64,000 nucleotides of DNA from Combretum micranthum (taxonomy: Eukaryota > Streptophyta > Magnoliopsida > Myrtales > Combretaceae). The stretch is from positions 124,001 to 188,000 of the forward strand of contig JAMXBD010000572.1 of assembly GCA_024138025.1 (NCBI GenBank), in the 5' to 3' direction. The position numbers and the translations under genes were made by a program. This document shows positions 1 through 12,439 of this stretch, one piece after another. Under the pieces are notes generated by a model. It made no database searches. It was not told the origin of the DNA and saw only the letters and a list, made by a program, of their open reading frames with translations. Position 1 is the stretch's first letter, and each line of letters starts with the position of its first letter.

Positions 1-805
1 GCTAATGCTAGTTAGATAGGTAGGATTATAGATACTCAAAAGGGATTCAATGATTTGTGCAAGTGCATCTTAGGATTTTGGAAGAAATTCATCTAAGGAT
101 ATGTGGATTTTGACAAAGCTCATGAACTCACATATTTTATGAGTTTGGAATCATGGATTTAGGTTATTTGGCAGTACTCGGTTCATAATTCCAACTAAAC
201 TAGTAATTTCAGTGTGAGCAAATTACTATTGGAATGATACTATAATTGGAATCATGGATATAGATAAATCATCTTGATAGGATGATTAAGATGATTTATA
301 CTATAATTGGAATTTTGCTACTTTGGAAGTTGGGCAAGTTCTAGTAAGTTCAATTAAATCTCAATTAATCAACGTCAAAATCCATCCAAGGCATCATATT
401 AATTCAAACAAGAATATAATTGTAATTCCCAAAATCCCTATATATCCAAGACCTATGTGATGAGCAAAAACTAGTGAAGATATGCATCCAAGAAATGTAT
501 ACAAAATATGTTTCCACTTAGAAGACTTGGGCTTAGATACTTTTGTAGCGTCAGTAGACGACGCACGATGGATGATTAACTCTATCACAAAGTAACAAAG
601 AGAAAATAGAAGATATGACAAGTAATCTGCATTCGTTACTATAGCTCAATGAAAGAGCTCTACAAGTAGCAACAAGCATAGAAGTGAGTGGGTGAAGAGC
701 TCTTGTGCCACTTCTCCCATGCCCAATGAGTAGGGTATCTGCTATCCTCGACTGTTGGCTCCAAGACGAGATGAACAACTTACCAAGAGTTAAACATCAA
801 TCTAT
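1..805. other. Unassigned AT-rich sequence, no supported gene
   Basis: No domain, terminal repeat or RNA gene could be recognised. Two overlapping minus-strand open frames (394-621 and 551-778) use different frames, resemble no family I know, and sit beside a retroelement relic, so they are treated as chance openings. The stretch probably belongs to the degraded element whose gag remnant follows. Confidence 0.4.
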
Positions 806-983
806 AATAAACGAAAGAAGACATCCTAACTATTGTTGATATCATAGAACGGTATACCATCCTGCTAAAGAATGTCAAAGCCTAAGAAAAATATTCAACA
901 AGAGTGTCCAAAGTAGAAATCTCATCATCGAAGACAATGATGCTCAAAGCAACCACTACCAGCTTATAATACTTGAGTGTTAA
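806..983 (+). pseudogene. gag zinc-knuckle relic of a Ty3/gypsy element
   Basis: In the frame containing 831-833 the translation reads YC*YHRTVYHPAKEC, where * is an in-frame TGA at 837. The spacing C-x2-H-x4-H-x4-C is the modified zinc knuckle seen in gag proteins of several plant gypsy lineages, which bind genomic RNA in the particle. The line then runs on for about 35 codons to a TAA at 981. No capsid region, protease or polymerase is readable nearby, so only this fragment survives. Its plus orientation agrees with the tandem array and possible PPT downstream. A chance match cannot be excluded because the motif is short. Confidence 0.4.
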
Positions 984-1130
984 CATATGAGTCTTTTCAT
1001 AGATATTAATGTTTCATTAGATATTAAAAAGAATAAACCTTAATTACGTTTTCTCAAACATATGTGGAAATTTCCATTTAGTGATATGATTCATCTTTTC
1101 TTAATCTTTTATTATGAGTGTTTACTTTTC

Positions 1131-1478
1131 TTAAGGCTAGCAACACCCTAGCATCATGACCTTTGCATCTTAAGCTTAAGCAATGCTTTGACATCTCAAC
1201 TTCCATACCTTAAGCATAGGCGATGCCGGGCATCTTGGCTTCCCTGCATTAATCCTATGTAACACCTTTGAACTTATCATGGTTTCCACACCTTAAGCAA
1301 TGCCCTGTCATCGTGGTCTCTACTCCATAAGCCCCAGCAATGCCCTGACATCTCAATTTCCATGCCTTAAGCTCAAGCAACACCTTGACATCTTAATTTC
1401 CACACCTTAAGCCTAAACAACACCCCAACATCTTGGCTTCCATGACTTAAGCCTAGGTAACACCCTAGTAATACAAAT
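1131..1478. repeat. Degenerate ~45-bp tandem repeat
   Basis: A unit of the form 'gccttaagcctaagcaac' followed by 'accctgacatcttggcttcc' recurs about seven or eight times with heavy substitution and small indels. Words such as 'ccttaagc', 'acatctt' and 'cttccat' return at 40-50-bp spacing. Tandem arrays of this kind are typical of the untranslated 3' region of Tat-type gypsy elements, which would fit the gag relic upstream, but that link is inferred. Confidence 0.6.
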
Positions 1479-1671
1479 ATATGCAATAGATTGGGTCATA
1501 GCGTTGTTGTTGACCTTTACTTGATGATTCACCTATAAAGAAGTGAAGTCTCCTACTTTATGAGAGCCTTTGATAACATCATGCATGAGTATTGATCAAA
1601 TTATGCATATATGCAACTAGTGCCCATAATACTTTAACTTCATTCAAAGAATTTCGATCAATGGGGAAAAA

Positions 1672-2290
1672 TGTAAAGGATCTTAAAAATATATTTAATT
1701 ATTTATTTATTTGAGTTTGATTCATGAGTTAAGCTATAGAGCCCAAAAAATTTGTTCATTCAGTGGGACGACTTGAGAAAATTTGGTTTAGTGGGTTTGG
1801 AATGGATTTAGATTAGTCTATGATATCCAACCTTTCTCAAACTAACTAATGCAAATAGAAGAGTAACTATTGGTTTTAGCCCATAGTAAGCTCATTCAAG
1901 ATAAGCATGACATGAGGCTTTTTCCATTTCGTCTGTCAATCACTAAAATAATATGATGGTTATAACAAGTACCTATAAATATTCAATCTCTCCTGCTCAT
2001 TTGAAAAAATTAAAGAGAGAATACAAACGGTAGTTTATAAAGGAATCGTTGCTCAAATAGATCAATTAGGCAGTTTGAACAATTACTACTCCAATTGCCT
2101 AAAACTATAAGATTAACATGTGAGGTCTACTCAAACTCCCTTGTTTGTCTTATGTATTTGAAACACTAAGACTTTCTATTCCTCCTCTTTCTCATCTTTT
2201 ACAAGCTATCCCATCATCAAGTATCAACTCATTATCAACAAATATATAACAATTTACTAAATTTCTAATTATGTAAAAGATTTGCAGACC
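1672..2290 (+). mobile_element. Possible LTR remnant of the same relic element
   Basis: A purine tract 'aatggggaaaaa' (1660-1671) is followed by TGTAAAGGATC, the arrangement of a polypurine tract next to a 3' LTR. A TATA-like 'cctataaata' lies 300 bp downstream (~1972). No convincing right end or target duplication was found, so extent and even existence are uncertain. Confidence 0.25.
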
Positions 2291-3081
2291 TAGGTTTAGT
2301 TATTGAATTTTCACCTAAAAAAGTGATTAGGATCTATAGCAAAAACTATTTACAACATTTTAAGGGATAAATTGATTGACTTAGGGTTATTAAAGTCAAT
2401 TAGGTACGTAAACAGTAAGCAATCAAGTGAATAGGCAAATCAAGTGGTTAGCTCAAAAGAGAAGATAGAGATTAATGTATGGTCTAAGACGGGTCGACTG
2501 AGCTTTAATTTCAGTTACCACTCAATAAAGAAAGGCTTGGTTGACTAAGGTTGAAGAGTACTTGAGCATGTCTTCCTTAATCAACTTAACTTTGAAAAAT
2601 AACCCTAAGCGAATCTAACCTTTAATTTCCTCAAAATTTCAAGCCAAAATCAAGCTATCTTCCAAGAATCAAAAGTTACTATCAATTAGCTTCACACTAT
2701 AAGAATCCATTGTAGAAATCATTAATTGATAGGCCCCTTCTTCACAAAAACCACAATAAAAGATCAAACCTTAAATAAAAAATCTAAATAATCAAAGTAT
2801 TCAATGAAGAAGAGGAACAAAACATCATACCTAAAATCGCATATGCACGTTAAATGTCCAAACAAATCGTTAACCCCCTAACTTTGCTTGATTCAGCTAC
2901 CTCCTTTCAAGAATTAATTACACCTAATTAGAAATCTTGTCAACAACCATTAAGCCTTAACTCATGCAAACATGTTACTAATCTTTTAAGGATTGCATTT
3001 CCATATACCATTAAGTAAACCAAACCCTTAATACGGATCAACACTTCAAAGATAAAAAGTAAAACCATGATAAGAAGAAAA
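2291..3081. other. AT-rich sequence without recognisable features
   Basis: There is no open frame of useful length, no terminal inverted repeat and no RNA gene. It is simply the left flank of the long solo LTR that begins at 3087. Confidence 0.5.
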
Positions 3082-3599
3082 AAACATGTAAGCCCCTAGA
3101 TTTTTCAGTACCTTTAGAAGTCAAACGTAAAGTTAGTACTGGTACCGAAACCTTATAATTGATCTGAGTCAACCTTGAACCCTAAAAACCCTAACATGAT
3201 CAGTTAAAGTTTCGCAACCCTAAAATACTGAATGACTAAATTTAGAGTAGAAACCTTAAAAACAAAGAAATTAGGAAAGCTTTGTTGTAAAATGGTAAAA
3301 AGTTTCAATATCCTAATCATTCTAGAAAGCCTATGTGAAACAATATGATCGTTAATACATAAATCAAAAATCAATAAAACCGGATAATTATTAATAATAA
3401 AATAATATTAAATTATTACTCTAGTATTATATACTAATTTACTGAATAATAAAAATGTCGGTTAAATCAGATTTTACACGTATCTTATTTTCTACCGGTA
3501 AATATTTATCATTCATTTATTATTACTACTACTATTCACTATTATTCATTTCAATCACTCTCAAGTCACTATTCCTTAGTATTCACCTACATCATCCTA

Positions 3600-3920
3600 C
3601 TCTTACACATCTTACACACCTACCCCATTTAATCTTTCTTTCTTTTTCCTCCTCCTTCTTTTTTTCTTCTTCTTCTCTCTGCTCCTCCTCCTCCTCCTCC
3701 TCCTCTCTCTTTCCCAACCATATCCCCCTCCCCCCTTCGCATTATTCATGATACCCCCCTATCTCATCTCTCATTCTCTTTCAATTTTCTCTCCTTCTCT
3801 CCTTCTGTAAATATATGCATGCTCCTTCATTCCAACACTTCACCTTTACACTTTCCCTACACACCACCACACTCCCCCCCCCTCCCCCCTCCCCCGCCCG
3901 GTCCTTCTCCTTTTTTCTTC
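3600..3920 (+). repeat. Pyrimidine-rich low-complexity block with (TCC)n and poly-C
   Basis: A run of about eight TCC/CTC triplets at 3682-3704 and nearly pure C tracts around 3866-3898 lie just before and after the presumed TATA of the S1 LTR. The other S1 copies carry less extreme pyrimidine-rich sequence at the same place, so this looks like local expansion in U3. A serine-rich open frame here is an artefact of the composition. Confidence 0.7.
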
Positions 3921-6386
3921 TCTCTGTCAGCCCTCTATCTCTCTATCACACCCGCACACTTTCTTTACTTCTTGTTAAGGTAAACACTCTAAACACTTCT
4001 CATACATTATGTTTATAAAGTCATGAATGCGGTTCATGCAATTTACCATAAAAAAATTTCTCAATATGATGCTCAATGCTAGGGATGAAAATGCATGTTA
4101 CCATACTTGACTAAAGCTACTTTTATGTATTTGATCATTTACTTTGATGCACTCTAACCTGGCTTTTATACATAAGTGTATATATAGGTATACATAATTT
4201 TAGAGCATATTGCTCACTAATCTAATATTTTATTTGTTTCATGATCTTCACATTTTAAGCAATTTACTTCCATGCAAATTTATTTTATTCAAGACATATT
4301 CATCTCAAGTCATAATAATAGTAGTCAATTTCTAATCTTCGACTTATCTATATTTAAGTTCAAAGAGAACTTGTCCATTTAAAAGTCCCGGGGCCTTGTC
4401 TAAATCAAAAACTCTCATTTTAATTTTCATATTATCTTGGTAACTTGTCCATTTTAAGTCCTGGAGAGTCTTGAAGCTAAGACTTCCATCTTTTATTTGC
4501 TATATTTACATTCATTTTAATATTTTGATATTCTCAGTTTAAATTCTATGTTCATGCACATAAAATGCTCATAGTGATGTTGTTATAATGCCAAAATGAT
4601 TTTTGAACTTAAAAGGGAATGATGGCTAAAAGTCTCTAAATTTAAAAGTAAGAATAAGATGATGATCCTGGGATTGTCATTGTAATCACTTACTAATCTA
4701 CAAAGCCTAACATGATATGGGATTCATAAAGTTATGAACATCTACATATTGACAATTTTTTGTTATGCAAAATATTTTCTAAACTCATTTTCAATACATG
4801 GGAAATCTTTTGTCAAAAGCAATTTTCCTTCAAAATGTCGTGGCCCACAAGTATAAAAAGGGGTTGTGAAACTTTGATTTCTTTTCAAACTAACTTGATA
4901 TTAGTATTTTAAGGATGGTCAAACAAATCAACAACTCATGCTCAAAATTTTAATTATACCAAGAACCTTAGAGCATGAGTTAAACTGTTAAATTTGTTTT
5001 TCAATTTTGATTTGTTGGTTTTACAAAAAAAGAAGTGAACACACCAAAATGATTTTTGTTTTCCTTCTTATCAAAATAAATAAAGGGTTGCACTTTATTA
5101 AATTTTCCTTAAGAACATTTTTGTGAGCAGTGTCACTAAGATCATAAGTATGTAATGAATCATCTTTCATAATTCATTTATATTTGAACGTAGGAATGAT
5201 AAATGTGCATCTAAAGGAGCTTTTGTTGTGTGAAGTCCTTAGAAATGCCAAAATGAAATTAAAATAAAATATGGAAGCAATCTAACCGTACTAATTTTGA
5301 GAACTTAATGACCCTATAAGTTCAAAATAAATTTAGAAATGTATAGAACATTCGAAGCAGGTAGAAAACAACTACTCATATATGAAAATCAAAGTTAAAA
5401 TGACTTTATTACGACTATATTAAGATTTAAACTAGGTAACAAAAAAAATCAAAAATAGAAATTATGGAAATAGAAACTTAAATAAGATTAGCATGAAATA
5501 CTCACTTAGGGTATCTCTTGGTTCAAGTGATGAGTAAGACAACCCCACATATCCTGAAGATCACTTTGGTCGAATAAGTGCTGCAATAGCTAAGTGACTT
5601 TTCTCTTATGTATTCTTGTATATGCTTGTACTTAGTAGCACTAGAATACTAGGTACAAAATAAAATGGATATGAATGGGGATTTATAGGTTATGCCTGTG
5701 CATGTACGATTATGTGACAACAAATACTAAGAATATCGAAACTAATATATGGTTGTTTAAGTGATCATTGTTATTATCATTGTAGCTTACGTACATGTGA
5801 TAATTGTTTGATCGCCTTTAACATTATTGAAATTATATTGGCTTGATACAATAAACCAAACATGCATAGCATTCATCGAATTATATTCATAAAACGCTAC
5901 TACTCATATATGAAAATTCAAAGGGGACTACAAACCATACAAACATACACATGTATAGACCTCGCTCCAGCATGGGGTGCTAAAAACATTCGAGAATATG
6001 GCCTTACTGAGGAGCCATGCTAGTTTGGTTCACTAAAGGCAAGTTCCAAGGGACTAGTAGTAAGGTCATAGAATCCTTTTGATTGATTCCTTACCCCTGT
6101 CACGAAGGGCACAAATCCATTCTACATATGGTTTTTGGGTGACTATATGTATTTGCTTGTTGTCACATGTGTCTAATGCATTAGCATTGCATATGGTTGT
6201 TTAATCAACTTGTTTGTTTTGGATACGTAGATAGAGATTTCTCACTAAGCTATTGTTAGCTTACCCCTCTATAAGCTTTTGTTGACGCAAGAGTATTTAT
6301 GGTTGTATCCGAGGATTGACATACTGCAAGTATTAACTTGTGAGATCGTGAAGCTTTTAGAGGAGATTAATGAAACTTTAGATACA

Positions 6387-8062
6387 TGATAAGTTTTTTA
6401 TATTTTATTCCATTCATAGGAATTTATGCCTTATTTGATCCAATTTTAGATAAATTCCTATGAATTTTGTACTTTTATTGTTTAAATATTATTTTTTAGC
6501 TCCTAGAATCAAGAAAAGAAGAAACAAAGTGTTTTGGATTAGATTTGGAACAAAACAACAACAAAGTTCAAAGATAGATTTCTATTAAAACCTTTAGATA
6601 TGCCTATCGAGGGCAAAATTCCAAGGCAAAACAAGGAAAAGTTCCCAATCAAGCCCTAAACTGAGCCCTTGACATGACCCTTGGGTTGCATTAATTTGCA
6701 CTGAGGCAACCGAGCCTTGGACTTCATGATACAGTTTCAATCATGCCTAAAACTCGAGCCCTAGATTCAACCCACACTTGAAGCTAAGCTAAAATTCAAG
6801 CCTCTAAAGAAAGATACTGCTTAGATCGTCGCCAAACTTCGAGCCTTGGACTTGACCCATGAAAAGTGATCCTGTCTACTATCACAAATTAGCTGGCTCA
6901 ACACCCGCGCATGAGAATAAACAAATTCTCTTATAAAGAATTTTCCATTTCGGTAATTAAAATCTTCATGATTTCTATGCATGTAACCTATAAATAAACA
7001 TGCACAAATGCCCAATAAAGAGTGTGTCATATGTAACAAATTACTAACATAGAATAAAGAGAGGAATCTTTAGTAAAAGAACCGTTTCTTCTTGCTAAGG
7101 AATTCATCATTTTGTGGGTAAATTCATTTTAACCTATAGTTTGTATTCACAAGATTTTGAACTTAATTGGCAATATTCATCTTTAATTTCATATTCTTTC
7201 TTCAGAATATGTGTTTAATATCTAGATTCATGGAGAAATAATATTTAAACTTAGAGTTTATGAATCAAAATCTTGATTCATGTGATTTCAAATGCACTTT
7301 TCAATTGAATATTGACCGAATATTTGTATTTAGTAGCTCGAACTTAATTTCGTAGATCTAAACATATGGTGTACCTTTTAGATCTACATCTGATTTCAAC
7401 TAAATAGATTGGGAAATTATTCTTTTGAATAGATATAAGCTACTAATGAGATTGCTCATAATCATCTAAAGAGAAGGATAGTGAAACTTTCTATTACTTA
7501 CTTTTAAATTTCCGAAATGGGTTTTTAAACAAAGGATTCTTAAACTTTATGTAAATCTAGATTGCTGATAACCTATGAAAAGATTCCAGTGGTCTAATCT
7601 AGATCTAAAGTTTCTAACATTGAGAGAGGCTTTAACTTACTTTCGTGAGTCTGATAGTGCAAATATACTAGTAAACAACTCTCTGAGTTTGTTGAAAAAT
7701 CACATGATAAGGACTTAGTAAAGAAAATCCTAAGTCTCATCTTGCATTTTACAAACTTATCTTTAATTTTTCCTTGAAAACATGTATATATGTGTGAACA
7801 TTAACCCTAGTTGAGCTTCTATTTTCATTATGATTTGCTAAAATTTTATTTAGCTTGATAATAGATAATAAGTGAGTAAGGTAGATGTTGATGATCCCTA
7901 AGGAATACGACCTATGCTATTCGGTAAGTGTGCTTGCTTAATGTTGGTGATTATAACCAAAGTTGAATAGAACTCATTACATTTTTGTATAAATTTTCGA
8001 AATACTTTAGCTTCGTGTTTGCTTGTTTCTAAATGGCTTTAACACAAACCACCACATAAGCA
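6387..8062 (+). mobile_element. Solo LTR, family S2 copy a, nested in S1 copy a
   Basis: The element begins TGATAAGTTTTTTAT and ends CACATAAGCA, with a perfect 5-bp target duplication ATACA at 6382-6386 and 8063-8067. A CTATAAATA box lies at 6988-6996. The same element recurs at 37192-38965 with strong similarity throughout, including the TATA segment and the last few hundred bases. There is no PBS or gene. The start and overall layout recall Athila-like gypsy LTRs, which is only a suggestion. It interrupts the S1 LTR, so it inserted later. Confidence 0.75.
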
Positions 8063-8417
8063 ATACACTTTATCTATTGAAGTCTAATTTAATGTAATTT
8101 CAGAGACATTTTATGTTTCTGGATCTTGGATGATGGTAAACCTTATGGATCATGTGGACTCTAGTAGGGGAACGCCTCTAAGATGATGTAATCTTCATTT
8201 GGTTATCTATCTTATATTTAGTTCTCTAGCACGCTATTATTGTTATCTCTTGAATTGCATAACTCCTTCGACATCCCCTTTATTGTAATTGTACGCCTTA
8301 TGCATGATATGAAAGTCTTTGTGTAACTAAAATAGTTATTCATGGGCTATAATATTATGTATAGAGGACTATTACATTTATGATACCCTTTATGGCGTGA
8401 CAAGACATACTTTAAAC

Positions 8418-9241
8418 TAAGGTTCTGCAAAAAAATTGATCAAACCATGAGTTGAATCAAATTGAATCAAGTCGAACCAAAATTTTGACTTTTGTTTCTT
8501 TAAAACAATTCAGTTTATGGTTTAGTTCAAGATTCCTAACCAAACTATTTTCACATAATTAAAAGAAAAAACTCAAATATATTATCTTTTTTTTTATTTT
8601 AAAATTTTTATTTAGAGATATGTCCTTCATAAGAATGGAATTAGATTGGTCATATTATGTTTCAAGCATTGTGGTAGTAAATTTTTAAGTTTTATCCTCT
8701 TGTGAACAATTTATTTATTTTTTTGTCTTACTGATTAACCTACTTCTATTATCTAATTACTTACTGGTTTATATAATTGATAATATATTCATCAAAAGTA
8801 TGTATTGACATTTGTGCCTCGTATCAGGATAGTATATTTTAATTTTATTGATGTCAATATATCATTGTAGTTCACAATATTTTTAAGAGAATGTAACGAC
8901 TATACGGTTATAGTTTTATGACAAATGAAATCTCTCCGTCTTATAAGTTTCACATATTTATGTAGATAAATAATTCATTTTAAATATTATTGTTTATATG
9001 CAATAGTGATAAGAAATATATAGCTAAAGCCCTTTGATAGAATGTATTTTTATTTAACAATAAAAACAAATGGTTTAAACCGCAAACCAAATTGCACCAA
9101 ATCATTTTTTTTTCAATTTGAAAAAATTATGAACTAAGTTGTATAGTTAAGTTTGAATTTAAAAAAAAAAATCAAACTATTATTTGTGATTTGGTTCGAT
9201 CCAAGTGCAAACTAAATCGAGCTACACCATGCATAACTTTA
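8418..9241. mobile_element. Candidate non-autonomous hAT-like DNA transposon
   Basis: The ends TAAGGTTCTGCA and TGCATAACTTTA are inverted repeats matching at 10 of 12 positions. Subterminal regions on both sides carry repeated 'aaccaaa/ttggttc' words in opposite orientation. The flanking octamers ctttaaac and cattgaat agree at only 5 of 8 positions, so the duplication is weak. There is no transposase. It lies tightly between the S1 solo LTR and the copia element. Confidence 0.35.
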
Positions 9242-9257
9242 CATTGAATGAAGAAGA

Positions 9258-9483
9258 TGTTAAGTTATGGTTGCTGATGTGTCATGTTTTTTGGTTTGGT
9301 TGTTTTCGTTTTTTTTTTTTTTTTTTTTTTGTATATAAACCCTTGTAACAGAAGTTTGTTTGAGATATTAATTTTCTTTCTTTCTTCTACTCTGTTTTAC
9401 CTCTCTATACTTAAACTTTCTTTCTGTCTGTCGTCACATATCAAGAAGGGTTTCTAGAATTCAATCCGTTCTTCATTTCAACC
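9258..9483 (+). repeat. Copia 5' LTR (226 bp)
   Basis: It begins TGTTAAGTTATGG and runs to the base before the PBS. The last base is C where the 3' copy has A, so the canonical CA end is altered by one substitution. An 18-base T run is followed by 'gtatataaacc', a TATA-like box at about 9331-9341. The partner LTR is split between 13953-13980 and 30187-30378. Confidence 0.92.
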
Positions 9484-9495
9484 TGGTATCAGAGC
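9484..9495 (+). promoter_or_regulatory. Copia primer binding site (initiator Met tRNA)
   Basis: TGGTATCAGAGC directly follows the 5' LTR and is complementary to the 3' end of plant initiator methionine tRNA, the usual minus-strand primer of copia elements. Confidence 0.93.
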
Positions 9496-9570
9496 AAGCG
9501 AACCTGGTATATCCTTTCCTTTTCTGATTTTCGTGATCTCCGTTTCTTTCTTACATGTATAGTCTGCAAG

Positions 9571-10470
9571 ATGAATAATCAAAATAGGGATTTAGTATCT
9601 CAGTTAGGAAATCTTGATCCATTATATATGTCAAGATCAGATGTTCCTGGGATGATCCTAGCTAATATCAAATTTAATGATCTAATTTCTTGTCTTGGAG
9701 TCGCTCGTTAGAATGGCCTTAGGAGCGAAGATGAAATTAGGTTTCATTGATGGCACATACAAAACCTGAAGAAGGAACTAATGACTTAGTCAGATGGACT
9801 AATTGTGATTTCATGGTTAGGTGTTGGATACTTAATTCCATGGAAAATGAGTTTTCTCAATCTTTCTATATGTTGATTCTGCGCATGAATTATGGAAAGA
9901 TATATGTGATCAATTTGGTCAAACTAATGGTCCTATGATATTTCAGATTCGTCATGAAATTACCAATTTAAGACAAGGAAATATGTCAATATCTGTCTAC
10001 TATAACAAATTGAAAGCGTTATGGGATGAATTACATGCTTTGAATCCGCATCCTATGTGTGACTATGGAAGGGTTGTCTATTGCACATGTGCTTTTAAAG
10101 ATAGGTTATAAGAATTTGAGGCTTAAGAGAAACTTATGCAGTTTCTTATGGGACTTAATGAAGCTTTTGAAACTATGAGAAATCAAATTTTATCATCTGA
10201 TCCTATGCCGAATGTTAATAGAGCCTTTTATTTCGTGATGCAAGTTGAAAAACAAAGACAGATTACTGGTGGTTTGAATGCAAACTCAGAACCTATTGCT
10301 TTTAGTGTTGCTAGACTAATCGTGTGACAAGAGATGGGATGAAAGATTTAAAGAAAGGGAGATTACATTGTAAACATTGTAAATCTAATGGACATACTAT
10401 AGAATCTTGTTTTGAGCTTATAGGTTATCCGGAGTGGTATAAGGGAAAAGAAATAAGAAAGGAAATGGAA
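9571..10470 (+). pseudogene. Copia gag, broken
   Basis: An ATG at 9571, 75 bases past the PBS, opens a frame beginning MNNQNRDLVSQLGNLDPLYM, the typical copia gag N-terminus that leads into the UBN2-type capsid domain. Stops and frameshifts follow from about 9710. Capsid pieces appear at 9747-9938 and 10136-10327 (including LMGLNEAFETMRNQIL). A classical zinc knuckle CKHCKSNGHTIESC (C-x2-C-x4-H-x4-C) follows at about 10376-10417, then FELIGYPEWYKG. The protein would package element RNA. At least three frame changes make the reading frame unusable. Confidence 0.85.
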
Positions 10471-11760
10471 GGCGATCTTTAGCACAAAATACTGTTCATA
10501 ATGTAATGGGTTATTCCATTTGATTAGCAGGAATCTGTTATGGATAGTAGTCAGACTTCGAATGTTGATCCTAATATGTTGCAGGCAGTTTGTAATGAAG
10601 TCCTTAAAATGATGAAGGCTTCCCAAAGTGCCGAGAGTACAAGTGGAGCTGTTGATTTTGCTTCAATATCTCATTTTTTAGGTAATTCTTCAACTCATGT
10701 TAATTTGAGTCTTGTGAATGGTAATATGTTTTCTTGGATTGTTGATACAGAGTTACTGATCATATGACTCCTTTTGATTCCATTCTTCAAAACAACACAA
10801 GTTAACACACATCACTATAATACTTTACCTGATGGACAAAAGAAACTAGTTTCTTTTGCTGAAATGTTCTATTAACAAACACATTACTCTAAAAATGTTC
10901 TCTTGTACCTGATTTTCATCACAATCTACTCTCAGTAAGTAGACTCTTGACACACTCCACCTTATCCATTCATGTTAACAACCTTTTCTGTTCTTTCTAG
11001 GACCTGAAATCTGAGCGCATATAACAAAGCTGATTTAGTAGGAGGCTTATATGTCTGCATGCTGATGAAGGAGCTTCTTCTATTGCTTGTGTTCTCCAAT
11101 TATACTAAACATAAGAACAATCAACTGGTGTCAATTCTGTGTTGTTCTCCAAAATATAATAAAGATGTTTGTCTAGATATTTTTCATGCTAGGCTTGGTC
11201 ATACTTCAATCTCAAAATTGAGTCATATTGAGTCTTGTAAACACTATTCCATGAAAAATTTCCTTTGTAATACTTGTCATTGGCAAAGATACATAGATTG
11301 CCTTTCCTTCAAGTGAGAATGTTCATCTTTTTCTTTTGAGTTGTTACATGTGGATGTTTGGGGACCTTTCATGTATCATCTATATGTGGTGCCAAATATT
11401 TTTTGACTATCTTGGATGATTTTACATGCTGTACATGGACTATTTCTTCTTAGTTCTAAAGCTCAAGTTGCTACTCATTTAAGTCATTTCTTGCCGATAC
11501 ACAAAATCATTTCAATACCACTCCCAAATTTATCAGATCTGATAATGGCACAAATTCTTATCTCATGACGCCAATCTATTTTTCTTCATCTGGGAATAGT
11601 TTCATCAAAGAACCATACCCTATACACCCCACAAAAGGAAGGGTAGAGAGAAAACATAGACATCTTCCTGATACCTCTAGAGCTTTGAGACTTCATGCTA
11701 ATTTACCCAAATATTTTTTTGGGAGAATGTATCTTGACAGCTACTTATTTGGGGAATAGA
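10471..11760 (+). pseudogene. Copia protease and integrase region, broken
   Basis: The protease active-site segment reads WIVDT then shifts frame at about 10750. One base is missing after GATACAG, where the family has D-S/T-G followed by DHM, and the DHMTPF-like continuation appears in the neighbouring frame. The GAG-pre-integrase zinc region is visible at 11059-11316 (FHARLGHTSISKLSHIES, then C-x2-C). Integrase core pieces follow: HVDVWGPF near 11349, IRSDNGTNS near 11534, and GRVERKHRHL near 11639, where the family has a catalytic glutamate (RVERK). Several stops and small deletions separate them, and the spacing between core residues is shortened. Confidence 0.8.
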
Positions 11761-12439
11761 AATGCCTATGTATAAGTTGAATTGGGTGACCCTTATGAGA
11801 AACTTTTCAATAAATCACCTCTATGATCATCTTCGGGTAATGGGATGTTTGTGCTATATTCCTTCATTAGGAACACACAAAGATAAATTGATGCCAAGGA
11901 TTGAAATGTATTTTTAGGATATCTCCTAATCAAAAGGATATCGGGTTTATGTTTTAGTGATAAGAAAATTGTCCACAGTAGATGTAAACTTCTTTGGAAG
12001 GAATTTTTCCTTTATTCAAGATGAAAAACATTCTCACAAGTCCTTCATCAAACACTTTCTCTCTTGACAATCATGACATACATACTTTTCCCGTGTCTTC
12101 TATTTCTGATCCAATACACAAATTTTAATACCACATATTGTGATAATTCTGTTAATTCTGACTTGTTGCTAATGACACACACTTGCCAAATGCTTCAATT
12201 CTATTCCCCTTAGAAGATCTACTCGTATTTCGAAGTCTCCTTCTTGGCTGGCAGACTATGTACATTTTGTACATCAAGCTTTTAATGTGCACTCATTTTA
12301 GATGCCTCAGTTTCAGATACTGGTTCTTCTCCTCTTTCTAACATACACAATTCTTATCTTTTATTTCCTTCAAACTCTTTCTCTTCTTATCCCAAAAACT
12401 AGTATGATTGTTTTAGCTAATGTTTTAACAACTAAGGAA

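Larger units (their letters stand above)
3087..8402 (+). mobile_element. Solo LTR, family S1 copy a, with a nested insertion
   Basis: It starts TGTAAGCCCCTAG and ends TATGGCGTGACA. The flanks AAACA (3082-3086) and AGACA (8403-8407) match at 4 of 5 positions as a worn 5-bp target duplication. The same start and end words bound three other copies in this window. Removing the insertion at 6387-8062 plus one duplication leaves about 3.6 kb, like the other copies. A TATA-like 'gtaaatatatgc' follows a pyrimidine-rich block near 3805, implying plus orientation. No PBS, PPT or coding interior is present, so it is read as a solo LTR left by LTR-LTR recombination. The termini resemble chromovirus-type gypsy LTRs, but lineage is unproven. 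Confidence 0.7.

Noticed and set aside
394..778. Overlapping minus-strand open frames at the left edge
   Set aside because: They have no recognisable motif or gene-like context, use two different frames and are short; chance frames are common at this length.
3455..3751. Serine/leucine-rich open frame
   Set aside because: It covers the pyrimidine-rich and TCC-repeat block inside an S1 LTR; the composition explains it.
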